From positions 127,075 to 191,074 of the forward strand of contig SIBR01000003.1 in the NCBI GenBank assembly GCA_009695065.1: a stretch of 64,000 bases of DNA. Direction: 5' to 3'. Under the pieces are notes generated by a model, which was given only the letters and a program-made list of their open reading frames with translations, was not told the origin of the DNA and did not search any database. Shown here in pieces: positions 1-8,683 of this stretch. A program made the translations under genes and the position numbers. How positions within the stretch are numbered: the stretch's first letter is position 1; every line of letters starts with the position of its first letter. This DNA comes from Opitutus sp. (GTDB lineage Bacteria; Verrucomicrobiota; Verrucomicrobiae; Opitutales; Opitutaceae).

Positions 1-91
1 GGACCATTTTTCGGGAGGAAACCGATGGAACGGAGAAAAGCCAAACCTCGGAAAGAATTTCTCCCGCTTCCTGAGCGTGCCGACCGGCGCC

Positions 92-1021
92 TCAGGCCGA
101 TCGATACCACTCCCGGCAGGGCACCGGCACGACCAACCCCGGCAGTTGTTCGGCGATGGTTTGCGGACGCGTTTTCAGCTTTCCCACCAGCGGCGTGAGA
201 TCCAGCGCCAGGCAGGCGTGGCGTTTTTCGGCGGCGTCCGGCACTTCGGCGCGCGTCGCGGCCGTGAGGGGCGCCGGTCGATCCGTGAGTTTGAAGTGGG
301 CACGGATCCGGCAGCCCAGATCGTGGCGCGAAAGCAGTTCCGCCCCGGCCCAATGAAAGACCCCGCGGATTTCCGGCCGCTCGCACAATTCCACCATCAC
401 GTCGGCCAGGTTCTCGGCGGTGCAAGGCTGGCGGAATTCGTCGGAGAAGAGTCGGGGTGTGCGGCCGGCCACCCAGTCGGCAAACAACCGCTCGTGCAGA
501 CTGCGTCGGCCGGCTGCGCTGTTGCCCATGAGGAGCGGGGCGCGCAGCGTCACGGCGAAGTCCGGCGCGGCGGCATGCACGGCGCGTTCGCTCGCAACTT
601 TCTGGCGACCGTAAAGGTTGATGGGCGAAATCGCATCGTCCCGTGCGTATGGCGCCGGACGCGCCCCGTCGAAAACCTGCTCCGAGGAGAGGTGCACGAG
701 GCGGGCACTGACGTGGTGCGCTAGCTTTGCCAGCATCGCCGGCAGGGCGACGTTCAACGCCTGCGCCAGGACCGGATCCGCGTCGCAGGCCTCTGACACC
801 GACGCGGCGGCGCAGTTGACGATCGCGCCCGGAAGTTCCTCGAGCACCGCGGCGGTGATCGCGTCTTCGCGCGAGAGATCCAGCGTAAGCTTTCTTTCCA
901 CGCCTTCGATCTCGCCGGTGAAACTTCCGACGGTGCCGACGACGCGGTGCCCGCGTCGGGCGGCGGCGTGGGCGAACGCCGATCCGACCAGTCCGGATGC
1001 GCCGGCGAGGAAGATCGTCAT
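92..1021 (-). CDS. SDR-family sugar-nucleotide reductase, RmlD-like
   Basis: This is an extended short-chain dehydrogenase related to dTDP-4-dehydrorhamnose reductases, 309 aa. The NAD(P)-binding motif GASGLVG is at residues 7-13. The catalytic region has S112/S113 (LSSEQVFDG) and the Y137-x3-K141 pair (LYGRQK). The C-terminal third fits a substrate domain. The frame stays open upstream to 1249, but the Rossmann strand MTIFLAGASG begins at the ATG at 1021, so that start was chosen. It lies in a minus-strand run downstream of the SixA-like gene. The substrate cannot be read from the sequence, and no rhamnose-pathway genes lie nearby, so an rml role is not claimed. Confidence 0.8.
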   Translation of the reverse strand: MTIFLAGASGLVGSAFAHAAARRGHRVVGTVGSFTGEIEGVERKLTLDLSREDAITAAVLEELPGAIVNCAAASVSEACDADPVLAQALNVALPAMLAKLAHHVSARLVHLSSEQVFDGARPAPYARDDAISPINLYGRQKVASERAVHAAAPDFAVTLRAPLLMGNSAAGRRSLHERLFADWVAGRTPRLFSDEFRQPCTAENLADVMVELCERPEIRGVFHWAGAELLSRHDLGCRIRAHFKLTDRPAPLTAATRAEVPDAAEKRHACLALDLTPLVGKLKTRPQTIAEQLPGLVVPVPCREWYRSA

Positions 1022-1082
1022 GGATTCGGGCGGGAGCGCACCGGGTGTGGGACCGTGGACCGAGGCCTGCCGGGGCGGGAAT

Positions 1083-1547
1083 TCATGGTAGGAGCTCCGG
1101 GGAGATTTGCCAGCGCACCTGACACCAAGGCGGCGTGCCTTCCAGCGCGAGCACGGTGCATTTCTTGAATACAAAGCGGGGCTCCGGAGACCGGGCGACG
1201 AGCAGCGAGGCCAGCGTGCCGAGGTGGGGCTCGTGGCCGACAAGCGCAAGCGATTCGACGTTGGCGTGCGCGAGCCGCGTCAGAATCCGATCGGGAGAAT
1301 CCTCCGGATGCAGGCCGGCCGTTTCGATCAACTGCGGCGGCTTTTTCATCCGCTCGGCAAAGAGCTCCGCGGTTTCCCGGGCCCGCACCAGCGAGCTGTG
1401 CCACATCTCAGCTGGCGTAAATTCCCCGGAGGCCCGGAGAAAATCCGCCATCGCCCGCACCTGGTCCCGGCCTTGCCGGCTCAGGGGGCGCGCAGCGTCG
1501 TCTGCGTGGTCGACGGCGTGACCATGGCGGATGAGATAAAGCAGCAT
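1083..1547 (-). CDS. sixA: SixA-type phosphohistidine phosphatase (histidine phosphatase superfamily)
   Basis: A small 154-aa member of the histidine phosphatase (phosphoglycerate-mutase-like) superfamily. The catalytic RHG is at residues 7-9 and a second His lies in ALVGHEPHLG. The acidic ARETAE segment lies between them. The length and the SRQGRDQV stretch match SixA proteins, which remove phosphate from His in phosphotransfer proteins. Its neighbour upstream on the same strand is a sensor-kinase-like protein, so a link to His phosphorylation is tempting. That kinase lacks its own phospho-acceptor His, however, so the link is only inference. Confidence 0.85.
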   Translation of the reverse strand: MLLYLIRHGHAVDHADDAARPLSRQGRDQVRAMADFLRASGEFTPAEMWHSSLVRARETAELFAERMKKPPQLIETAGLHPEDSPDRILTRLAHANVESLALVGHEPHLGTLASLLVARSPEPRFVFKKCTVLALEGTPPWCQVRWQISPELLP

Positions 1548-1637
1548 CGCAGGAGAGAGGCGGTTGACGGAAAAACAATGACCGGCGGAAGCGGGGACGC
1601 GTGGAGGTGGGGCTTCGTTCGGTTCTCCGACCGGGCC

Positions 1638-3170
1638 TTAAGCGTCCAGCAATTTGCGGACGGTCCGGAGGAGTTCGCTCAACGCGTAGGGTTTGTTGAG
1701 GCAGACTTGGCGATCGCCCGGGAGCCAGTCGACCGGCATCTTGAAATCGTAGTTGCCGGTGCACAGGACACGGAGGCCGGGCTGGACAGTGTGCAGCCGC
1801 TTGGCGAATTTTTCCCCTTCCCCGACGAGATTGGTGATCAACAGCTGGACCGGGCGCGAAGCTGGCGCGTCGTCGCGCGCCAGCGCGGCAAACGTTTTGG
1901 CGGCCGTGACGCGGTAACCGTCCGCGGTGAGAATCCCGGCGACCATCTTGCGCACGACCTCGTCCTCCTCGACCAGCAGAATGCTTTCGCTCCCGCGCAC
2001 CGACGGCAGGGGCGCCACCGGGGTCGGCGTCTTCTCGACCGGAGCGCTGGTCGCCGGCAGCAGTACCTCGAAGGTGGAGCCGACGAGCAGCACGCTTTTC
2101 ACCTTGATGAACCCTCCGCTTTGCTGGACGACGCCGTAGATCAGGGCGAGGCCGAGCCCGGGGTCCTTCCCTTCCGGCTTCGTGGGGGAAAAAGGCTCGA
2201 AGAGATTCTCCTGCGTGTCGGCGTCCATGCCGGTGCCGTTGTCCTCGACGGTGAGGGCGACGTAGGTGCCGGGCGGAGTGTCGGTGACGCGGCGGTTTTT
2301 ATCCGAGGGTATTTCGCGGTTTTCCGTGGTGACCACGATGCGACCGCGATCGCGCAAGACATCGCGGGCGTTCAGGACGAGATTCAACAAGACCTGCTGA
2401 AACTGCGCGGGATCTGTGCGCACGTTGGCAAGACCCTCGCGCAGCTCGAAGTCGATCCGGCCCGCTTCGCCGATCAGGCGGCGCAGGATTTCCGCGTTGT
2501 CGCGGATCAAATCGTTCAGATTGATGACGCGCGAATTGAGCGGCTGCCGCCGGCTGAACGCGAGCAACTGCTGGGTGAGGGCCGCCGCCTTGCGGCCCGC
2601 ATGGTGAATTTCGGCGACCTCGCGCAACGCCTGCGGATTGGCGGAGACGTGCGCGGCGAGCATTTCGCAATATCCGTTGATGACGGAGAGGAGGTTGTTA
2701 AAATCGTTCGCCACGCCGCCGGCGAGCCGGTCGACCGCGTCGAGGCGTTGCGAATGCACCAGGGCTTCCTGCAGCCGGCGCTTCTCGGTCTGGTCGCGAT
2801 AGGTCGCGACTACGTGGGTGACCCGGCCCTGCGCATCGCAGATCGAATCGAAATTCCAGGCGGCGCTCACGGTGCTGCCTTCGGCGCGAACGACGAAGCC
2901 GTCGCCGCTGACCGGAGACCCGGTCGGAGCTTGGGCAATGGACCGCACGAGGCGGTCCATCTCGGTGCGGTCGGTGTGCAGCAGACGGTGCGGCCGGCCG
3001 GCCGGCTGCGCCGCGGTATAGCCGGTCATCGCGCAGAAGCTGTCGTTGACAAAAATGATCTTCAGCGCCCGCGAACGCGGGCGGCGTTCCGCGATGAAGA
3101 CGCCTTCGCTTTGGGCCCGGAGGCCCGCCGCCAGCAAGGCGGCTGAGGAAGAGGTCTTTTTGGCGCTCAC
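1638..3170 (-). CDS. PAS / kinase / receiver hybrid protein with both phospho-acceptors replaced by Asn
   Basis: A 510-aa protein shaped like a hybrid sensor histidine kinase: PAS domain (about 20-130), dimerisation/phospho-acceptor helices (about 140-205), HATPase (about 250-372) and receiver (about 395-510). The ATPase boxes look intact: NLVLNARD (263-270), EDNGTGMD (309-316), LFEPF (323-327) and GLGLALIYG (338-346). The acceptor helix, normally GG-[IV]-AHDFNN in this family, reads GGVANDFNN with Asn155 (AAC, 2706-2708). In the receiver the usual acceptor Asp (LLxTDxxMP) is Asn447 (AAT, 1830-1832), while the acidic cluster EED 401-403 and K493 are kept. It starts with GTG in a 4-base GTGA overlap with the pdxH stop, so the two are probably co-translated. 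It should bind ATP but not run a His-Asp relay. Confidence 0.9.
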   Translation of the reverse strand: MSAKKTSSSAALLAAGLRAQSEGVFIAERRPRSRALKIIFVNDSFCAMTGYTAAQPAGRPHRLLHTDRTEMDRLVRSIAQAPTGSPVSGDGFVVRAEGSTVSAAWNFDSICDAQGRVTHVVATYRDQTEKRRLQEALVHSQRLDAVDRLAGGVANDFNNLLSVINGYCEMLAAHVSANPQALREVAEIHHAGRKAAALTQQLLAFSRRQPLNSRVINLNDLIRDNAEILRRLIGEAGRIDFELREGLANVRTDPAQFQQVLLNLVLNARDVLRDRGRIVVTTENREIPSDKNRRVTDTPPGTYVALTVEDNGTGMDADTQENLFEPFSPTKPEGKDPGLGLALIYGVVQQSGGFIKVKSVLLVGSTFEVLLPATSAPVEKTPTPVAPLPSVRGSESILLVEEDEVVRKMVAGILTADGYRVTAAKTFAALARDDAPASRPVQLLITNLVGEGEKFAKRLHTVQPGLRVLCTGNYDFKMPVDWLPGDRQVCLNKPYALSELLRTVRKLLDA

Positions 3171-3838
3171 GGAGCGAGGCGTTCGACCGACCAGCCGTCT
3201 TGGTGGCGGCGGTACCGCAACCGGTCATGCAGGCGGCTGCGCCTTCCCTGCCAGAATTCCGCGGTTTCCGGCGCCAGGCGCCATCCACCCCAATGCGGCG
3301 GCAACGGCACCTCTTGGCCGGCGTACTTCGTCTCCAGCTCTTTCAACGCACTTTCCAGCACCTTCCGGCCGACGATGATCGAGCTTTGCTGCGACACCCA
3401 GGCGCCGAGCTGGCTGGCGCGCGGTCGCGAGTGAAAATAAGCCTCGCTCTCCTCGCGCGCGACTTTGACCACCGGTCCCTCGACGATGACCTGGCGTTCC
3501 AAAGTGAGCCACGGAAACACCAGGGTCGCGTGCGGATTGATTTCCAGTTCCCGGCCCTTGCGGCTTTCGTAGTTCGAATAGAAAACGAAGCCGCGCCCAT
3601 CGACGCCCTTCAGCAAAACGGTCCGCGCGGAAGGCCGTCCGTCCTTTCCGGCCGTGGCCAGAGTCATCGCGTTGGGCTCGACCACCTTGGCCGCCTCCGC
3701 TTCCTGAAACCATTTTTCGAACTGGCGGAAGGGATCGCGCGCCAGATCCTTTTCGGCGAGTCCGGCTAGGGAATAGTCTTTTCTGAGTTCGGCCAGTGGC
3801 ACGAAAGTCAAGGTGGGCAGGCCGTCCCGCACTGTCAA
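3167..3838 (-). CDS. pdxH: Pyridoxamine 5'-phosphate oxidase
   Basis: An FMN-dependent oxidase that converts pyridoxine and pyridoxamine 5'-phosphate to pyridoxal 5'-phosphate. It is cytoplasmic and 223 aa, the usual family length. Typical segments are visible: DPFRQFEKWFQEA, NAMTLATAGKDGRPSARTVL with LKGVD, FVFYSNYESRKG, WLTLERQV, YFHSRP, QLGAWVSQQSS, and the C-terminal region with PPHWGGW, EFWQG and RLHDR. Its stop codon overlaps the GTG start of the kinase-like gene by 4 bases. It is read from the start of a minus-strand group and diverges from the M20 peptidase. Confidence 0.96.
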   Translation of the reverse strand: MTVRDGLPTLTFVPLAELRKDYSLAGLAEKDLARDPFRQFEKWFQEAEAAKVVEPNAMTLATAGKDGRPSARTVLLKGVDGRGFVFYSNYESRKGRELEINPHATLVFPWLTLERQVIVEGPVVKVAREESEAYFHSRPRASQLGAWVSQQSSIIVGRKVLESALKELETKYAGQEVPLPPHWGGWRLAPETAEFWQGRRSRLHDRLRYRRHQDGWSVERLAP

Positions 3839-3893
3839 AAGTCATCTGACACGAAGGGCCCAAGTGCTGGCGGCTGGCGTTTGGCGTTGATCC

Positions 3894-5153
3894 GTGGATC
3901 TTATCCGTCTCGTGACTCCCGCCGATTTCATCGAACGCAATCCCGACGAGTTGTTGGGTCGGCTGCAGCAGCTGGTCGGCGTCTCCACGATCAACCCGCC
4001 GGGGGAAAACTACGACACGATCACCGCCTGGCTGCGCGCCGAACTGGAAGCGGTGGGTCTCCGGGCGAAGCGTTATACGATCCCGGCGGCGGTTTTGAAA
4101 CGCTCGCTCCCGCCGGAGCAGCACGCGTTTCCCCGGTTCAATTTGCTGGGCCGGATGGCCGTGCGCGGTGCGAAGAAAACCCTGCATTTCAACGCGCATT
4201 ACGACGTGGTGCCCGTTTCCGGACGGTGGAAGCATGGCAGCGCCTTCAGCGGAGCGATCGCGCGCGGCTGGATTTACGGGCGCGGCACCGCGGACATGAA
4301 GGGTTCGATCGCGAGCCTCCTGATGGCGTTGCGAGCCCTGCGCGCCACCGGCCGGTCGCCGCGGCTCAATATCGAGGTCTCATTCACGGCCGATGAGGAA
4401 ACCGATTCGGCCCTGGGGTCCGGCTGGCTCGTGGCGCATGCACCCATCCGGCCGGATTACGCCGTGGTGATGGAAGGTGGCGAGGGCCGCACCGTTTGCT
4501 GCGGGCACAACGGCTGCCTCTGGCTCGAAGTCACGGTGCAGGGCCGCGCGGCCCACGGCTCGCAGCCGGAACTCGGCGTTAACGCACTCGAAAAAATGGC
4601 CGCGCTCGTCCTGGCCCTCAAAACCTACCAGCGAAGGCTGGCCGGCCGCCGCTGGCGGACGCCGGAAGGCAAGACGATGCGGCCGACGATCAACGTCGGG
4701 GGTGAGTTCGACTGTGGCAGCGGGGCCAAGATCAACACCGTGCCGGCGCTGGCGCGGTTCACGATCGATCGCCGGGTATTGCCCATCGAAGACCACGCCG
4801 CCGCCGAACGCGAGTTGCGGGCCTTCCTCGCGGCGGCCGCGCGGAAAATTCCGGGGTGCAAAATCACGCTGCGCAAGATCTCGGAAAACTTTGCGTGCTT
4901 TTCGCCGCCCACCGGTCCGCTTTTCGCGACGATGGCGGACTGTGTCGGCCGGGTCCGGCGGGAGAAAGCGGCCTTCAACGTTTCGACGGGGTTCAACGAC
5001 ATGCATTTCTTCTCCTACCATCGGCGAATTCCCACGCTGGGCTACGGACCGGGCGGAGTGGATTACCATGGCGTCAACGAACGCGCGAAAGTGTCCGAAT
5101 TGCTCGCGAGTGCGAAGATATACGCCGAGTTGATGACGACTTTCGCCGGTTAG
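3894..5153 (+). CDS. M20-family metallopeptidase (ArgE/DapE-like)
   Basis: A 419-aa co-catalytic zinc hydrolase of the M20 family, which includes acetylornithine deacetylase and succinyl-diaminopimelate desuccinylase. Metal and catalytic residues are visible: H102 and D104 in AHYDVVP, D134 in GTADMKG, and the E168/E169 pair in TADEET. A dimerisation domain follows (about 200-320), then the late His in VDYHGVNE. The GTG start at 3894 is the first in frame that keeps the full N-terminus. It diverges from pdxH. The substrate is unclear: no arginine or lysine genes lie nearby, so neither argE nor dapE is assigned. Confidence 0.85.
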   Translation: MDLIRLVTPADFIERNPDELLGRLQQLVGVSTINPPGENYDTITAWLRAELEAVGLRAKRYTIPAAVLKRSLPPEQHAFPRFNLLGRMAVRGAKKTLHFNAHYDVVPVSGRWKHGSAFSGAIARGWIYGRGTADMKGSIASLLMALRALRATGRSPRLNIEVSFTADEETDSALGSGWLVAHAPIRPDYAVVMEGGEGRTVCCGHNGCLWLEVTVQGRAAHGSQPELGVNALEKMAALVLALKTYQRRLAGRRWRTPEGKTMRPTINVGGEFDCGSGAKINTVPALARFTIDRRVLPIEDHAAAERELRAFLAAAARKIPGCKITLRKISENFACFSPPTGPLFATMADCVGRVRREKAAFNVSTGFNDMHFFSYHRRIPTLGYGPGGVDYHGVNERAKVSELLASAKIYAELMTTFAG

Positions 5154-5170
5154 ACCGGCGGGGGGGAATT

Positions 5171-6319
5171 CTAATTCCCGGCCACCGGCAGACCGCTGGG
5201 CACCTGGGTGGGAACGGTCCGGTCGTAACCGTCATCGTTCAGTGCGCGAAGAAAGGCTTCGAGCGCGGGAAAGTTCTCCGGCGCGAGGTCGATCTGCTGC
5301 AGCAACGGGTCGAGCGGGATGGGGGCGCTTTTGTCCCCGCCATCCAAGGATTCGCTGACGCGGTCGCCCAGCTGCTCGTAGAAATTAAAGACATCCCCAA
5401 GGGAACCGAGGCTGCCGTCATGCATGTAGGGAGCCGTTCGGGGAAGATGGCGCAACGTGCGCGTGCGGACGGCGCCTCCCCCACCCGCCGTCGCATCGAT
5501 CACGCCGATGAAATGCAGTTTAAAATCCGAAAACATAGGTCCGCCGTGGCAAAGGATGCACCCGGCATCCCGAAAGACCTTCAGGCCCCGCTGCGCCTCC
5601 GCGTCCAGGGCGGCGGTCTCGCCGCGTTGAAACCGGTCGAAGGGGGTGTGTGGCGCGACCAGCGACCGCTCGAAGGCCGCGATGGCCTTGGCGAGCGTTT
5701 CGGCGGTCACGGCCCCGGCCGCCGGCCGGCCGAATGCCACCGCGAATCGCTCGCGGTATTCGGCGATCTAGCCGACGGCCCCGACGGCCCGGGCGACGGC
5801 GTCCGCCTCCGCACAAACATCGCCGCGCATTTCTTCGTGCGATCGCAGCGGCACGAACGCCTGGGTTTCCAGGCCGGCGACCCGTGCGTCCCAAAACATC
5901 GGCGACTTGGCGGGATCCAGGGCCGTGCCGCTGAGCAGGCCGTTGAACGCGGCGTTGACGATCGAAGGCGTGTTGCGGGTGAGCAGCGGCCGGTTGCTCG
6001 TCGTGCGAAACACCCGCGCCGGACCGGGGCCCGCGCCGTCGACACCGATCGGGGTGGAGCGTCCGTCCGCCCACCCAAAGGCGGGATGGTGGCAGGTGGC
6101 GCACGCCACGTCTTTGGCGGCCGAAAGAACCGGATCGAAGAACAGCAGGCGGCCGAGTGCGATCTTGGCGGGTGTGATCGGATTGTCCGCGGGATCGGGG
6201 GCGGCCAGCGGGAGCGCGGCGAGCTCCATCCCGGGCGGAAGGACGTTGGTGGGCGCGGGCTTTTCCACCCTCGCGGCCAGCAGCACGGCGAACGCCGGGA
6301 ACACCACTGCCAGGCCCAT
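5171..6319 (-). pseudogene. Di-haem cytochrome c peroxidase / MauG-like, interrupted by an in-frame TAG
   Basis: A single 383-codon frame runs from ATG 6319 to 5171 but contains one amber codon at codon 184 (TAG, 5768-5770). The part before it has an N-terminal hydrophobic export segment (residues 1-16), the first haem site CATCH (73-77) and GVDGAGPGPARVFRTTSNRP. The part after it continues in the same frame with IAEYRERFAVAFG, the second haem site CILCH (254-258) and a proximal-side segment with APYMHDGSLGSL. Both haem sites and the spacing fit periplasmic bacterial CCP/MauG proteins. No frameshift is needed; changing one codon restores the gene. It may be a young pseudogene, a sequencing error, or a readthrough case. 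It converges on the M20 gene. Confidence 0.85.
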
Positions 6320-6419
6320 TCACTTCGCGCGCATATCGGGGCTGATGTAGCGGGGTGGAGAATCGAGTTCCAGACATTTGCGGTTGCGGCAAAACGCATG
6401 CGGCGCAGGCTCGCCGATC

Positions 6420-7838
6420 GTGAAACTGCCCCGCTTCCTCCTCGCCCTCCTGCTCATTTCGCCTGGTTTTCATTCGGCCGGGTCGGCCGCGGAAGCTCTG
6501 CCCTTCTTTATCGAAGGATACACCGGCCAGCTCAGCGTGGCCCCCGGGGAGGACGTGACGTTTCACGTGTCGACCGGGGCGCAGAAGTTCTCCGTCGAAA
6601 TCAAACGCGTGGGCGCCACCAGCGACGTGGTTTGGTCGAAGGAAAACATTCCAGGCCGCACGCACCCGGTGCCGGAAAGCGCGTCGTCGCGCGGCTGCGC
6701 CTGGCCGGAGGCGTTTCGCGTGACGATCCCGAAGGACTGGCGCAGCGGTTACTATCTCGCGACCTTCCGGATCGAGGATCGTGGCGGGCAATGGTCGCAG
6801 CGCGGCCGGCGCAAGGCCGAGGCCGAGGCTTGGTTCGTGGTGCGGGCCGCCGAACCGGGTTCGAAAACCAAGATTCTGATCCAACTCTCGGCCAATACTT
6901 ACAACGCCTACAATAATTGGGGCGGCTTCAGTCTCTACGCTTTCAACGGCCTCGGAAAAAATCAGGGCAGCCGGGTATCATTCGACCGTCCGCCGCAGTC
7001 GCAGTTCAACACGTGGGAACATCCCTTCGTCGCTTGGGCGGAAAGCAATGGCTATACGCTCGACTACGCGGTGAACAGCGATCTCGAGGTCCGCCCCGAG
7101 CTGCTCAACCACTACCGTCTCGTCCTCAGCGTGGGCCACGATGAGTACTGGAGCACGCCGATGCGCGACAACTTGGAGGCTTTCATCGCCAAGGGCGGCA
7201 ACGTCGCGTTTTTCAGCGGCAATTCGATTTGCTGGCAGGTGCGCAGCGAAGACAACGGCCGGGCGCTGGTTTGCTGGAAGCAGAACTATCATTCCGACCC
7301 CGTCTACCAGACCGGCGATTTCAAGACCCTGTCCACGCTCTGGAGTCACCACCTTTTGAAGCGTCCGGAGAACCAGCTTTCCGGCGTCGGCTTCCTTTGG
7401 GGCGGATACCGCAAGAGCCACGGCCAGTTCATGAATGAACCGGCGGAGTTCACGGTGCACCGGCCCGAACACTGGGTTTTCGAGGGCAGCGGCCTCAAGC
7501 GCGGCGACGTGTTTGGCGCGAAGGACACCATCGTCGGTTACGAAGCGGACGGCGCCGAACTCGAATGGCGGGACGGGCTGCCGTTTGCCACGCATCGCGA
7601 CGGCACGCCGGAGACGTTCACGGTGCTCGGCACCTGTCCGGTGCGCTGGCATCCGGACGACAGCGAATGGTATGAGCGCTGGGAAAAGGGCCGCACGGGC
7701 GCCGCTAGCCTGGGCGTCTACACCAAGGGCGGCACGGTTTTCACGGCCGGCACGACGGATTGGGCGCATGGCTTGCGCGGCGGGGACAAGGCCGTCGAGC
7801 GAATCACGAAGAACATCCTCGACCGGCTTTCGAAGTAG
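6420..7838 (+). CDS. Exported protein with N,N-dimethylformamidase large-subunit-like domain
   Basis: About 472 aa from the GTG at 6420. That start gives a clean signal peptide (K-L-P-R followed by a Leu-rich core and AGSAAEA); an ATG at 6378 would add 14 polar residues. An N-terminal beta-sandwich-like region (about 25-130, FIEGYTGQLSVAPGEDVTF) precedes the domain typical of the DMFase beta-subunit C-terminus, with NTYNAYNNWGG, SVGHDEYWSTPMRDNLEAF, GGNVAFFSGNSICWQ and the late TDWAHGL. The known enzyme hydrolyses N,N-dimethylformamide in the cytoplasm and needs a small subunit. Neither a small subunit nor a cytoplasmic location is seen here, so the activity is uncertain. It diverges from the broken peroxidase. 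Confidence 0.75.
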   Translation: MKLPRFLLALLLISPGFHSAGSAAEALPFFIEGYTGQLSVAPGEDVTFHVSTGAQKFSVEIKRVGATSDVVWSKENIPGRTHPVPESASSRGCAWPEAFRVTIPKDWRSGYYLATFRIEDRGGQWSQRGRRKAEAEAWFVVRAAEPGSKTKILIQLSANTYNAYNNWGGFSLYAFNGLGKNQGSRVSFDRPPQSQFNTWEHPFVAWAESNGYTLDYAVNSDLEVRPELLNHYRLVLSVGHDEYWSTPMRDNLEAFIAKGGNVAFFSGNSICWQVRSEDNGRALVCWKQNYHSDPVYQTGDFKTLSTLWSHHLLKRPENQLSGVGFLWGGYRKSHGQFMNEPAEFTVHRPEHWVFEGSGLKRGDVFGAKDTIVGYEADGAELEWRDGLPFATHRDGTPETFTVLGTCPVRWHPDDSEWYERWEKGRTGAASLGVYTKGGTVFTAGTTDWAHGLRGGDKAVERITKNILDRLSK

Positions 7839-7927
7839 GCCGGGCCGCAAGGCGGCGGGCGCTCCAGCGGAGCCGCCGGCCGGAGAAGAATTTTGCAACC
7901 GGGACAATCCCGCGACAGGGTGCGGCG

Positions 7928-8623
7928 ATGAAAGTCGTAGTGCTTTGCTCTGGCGGCATGGATTCCGTGACGGCGCTCCATTGGGCGCGGTCCGGACATG
8001 AGGTGGTCGCGGTCGTGAGCTTCGACTACGGCGCAAAGCACAACCATCGGGAGATCCCGTTTGCCGCGGAGCACGCCGCGCGGATCGGCGCGCGGCACGA
8101 GGTGATCGTGCTCGATTTCGTGAACCGGCTGTTTGCGTCGGACCTACTGAAGAGCGGTGGCGAGATTCCGGAGGGCCATTACGAGGCGGAAAACATGAAG
8201 CAGACGGTCGTGCCGTTTCGGAATGCCATCATGCTTTCGATTGCCGCCGGTTTCGCGGAGAGCGTGGGTGCGGCGGGACTCGTGATCGCGGCGCACGGCG
8301 GCGACCACGCGATCTATCCGGATTGCCGCGAGGACTTCATGCGGGCGATGGGCGAGGCGATACGGCTTGGCACCTATGTCGAAGAACAGCTGCTCCGTCC
8401 TTTCATCGCGCTGAACAAAGCCGGAATTGCGGTTGAGGGTACCCGGCTCGGGGTGGATTTCGCGCGCACCTGGTCGTGCTACAAAGGCGGGCCGATGCAT
8501 TGCGGCAAATGCGGCACCTGCGTCGAACGGCGGGAGGCCTTTGTCGCGGCGGGGCTGGTGGATCCGACGGTTTACGCCTCGTTGGCGCTACTGCCGGCCA
8601 AACCGAAAAAAGAGAACGATTAA
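7928..8623 (+). CDS. queC: 7-cyano-7-deazaguanine (preQ0) synthase
   Basis: An ATP-dependent enzyme that turns 7-carboxy-7-deazaguanine into preQ0 in the queuosine pathway. It is 231 aa. The PP-loop is CSGGMDS near the N-terminus, followed by FDYGAKHNHRE. The C-terminal zinc site is CGKCGTCVERREAF. The ATG at 7928 was chosen because it places the PP-loop at residue 8; the longer frame from 7760 overlaps the previous gene and adds unrelated sequence. It is followed by queE after a 60-nt spacer that carries an inverted repeat. Confidence 0.96.
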   Translation: MKVVVLCSGGMDSVTALHWARSGHEVVAVVSFDYGAKHNHREIPFAAEHAARIGARHEVIVLDFVNRLFASDLLKSGGEIPEGHYEAENMKQTVVPFRNAIMLSIAAGFAESVGAAGLVIAAHGGDHAIYPDCREDFMRAMGEAIRLGTYVEEQLLRPFIALNKAGIAVEGTRLGVDFARTWSCYKGGPMHCGKCGTCVERREAFVAAGLVDPTVYASLALLPAKPKKEND

Positions 8624-8678
8624 GAGAACGAGGAAATCGCAGCTCGTTCTCCTGCTCGTAATCGTTCTCGTTCTCTTT
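8609..8678. repeat. Inverted repeat of the word GAGAACGA between queC and queE
   Basis: The spacer is built almost entirely from GAGAACGA in both orientations. Outer arms AAAGAGAACGA (8609-8619) and its complement TCGTTCTCTTT (8668-8678) match over 11 bp. Inner arms GAGAACGAG (8624-8632) and CTCGTTCTC (8643-8651) match over 9 bp around a 10-nt loop (8633-8642). The left arm covers the queC stop codon. There is no terminal U-run, so it is not a standard intrinsic terminator. It could be an RNA hairpin between the two cistrons or a copy of a dispersed intergenic repeat. Confidence 0.85.
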
Positions 8679-8683
8679 GTTCG

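Noticed and set aside
25..195. Small plus-strand frame at the left edge
   Set aside because: It overlaps the RmlD-like gene antisense and has no recognisable features; bases 1-91 show nothing else.
1107..3146. Plus-strand frame of 679 codons over the SixA and kinase genes
   Set aside because: High GC leaves antisense frames open; the product is Arg/Gly/Asp-rich without domains.
4856..6916. Long plus-strand frame (686 codons) across the M20 and peroxidase genes
   Set aside because: It is antisense or out of frame to genes with clear motifs on both sides, and shows no protein features of its own.
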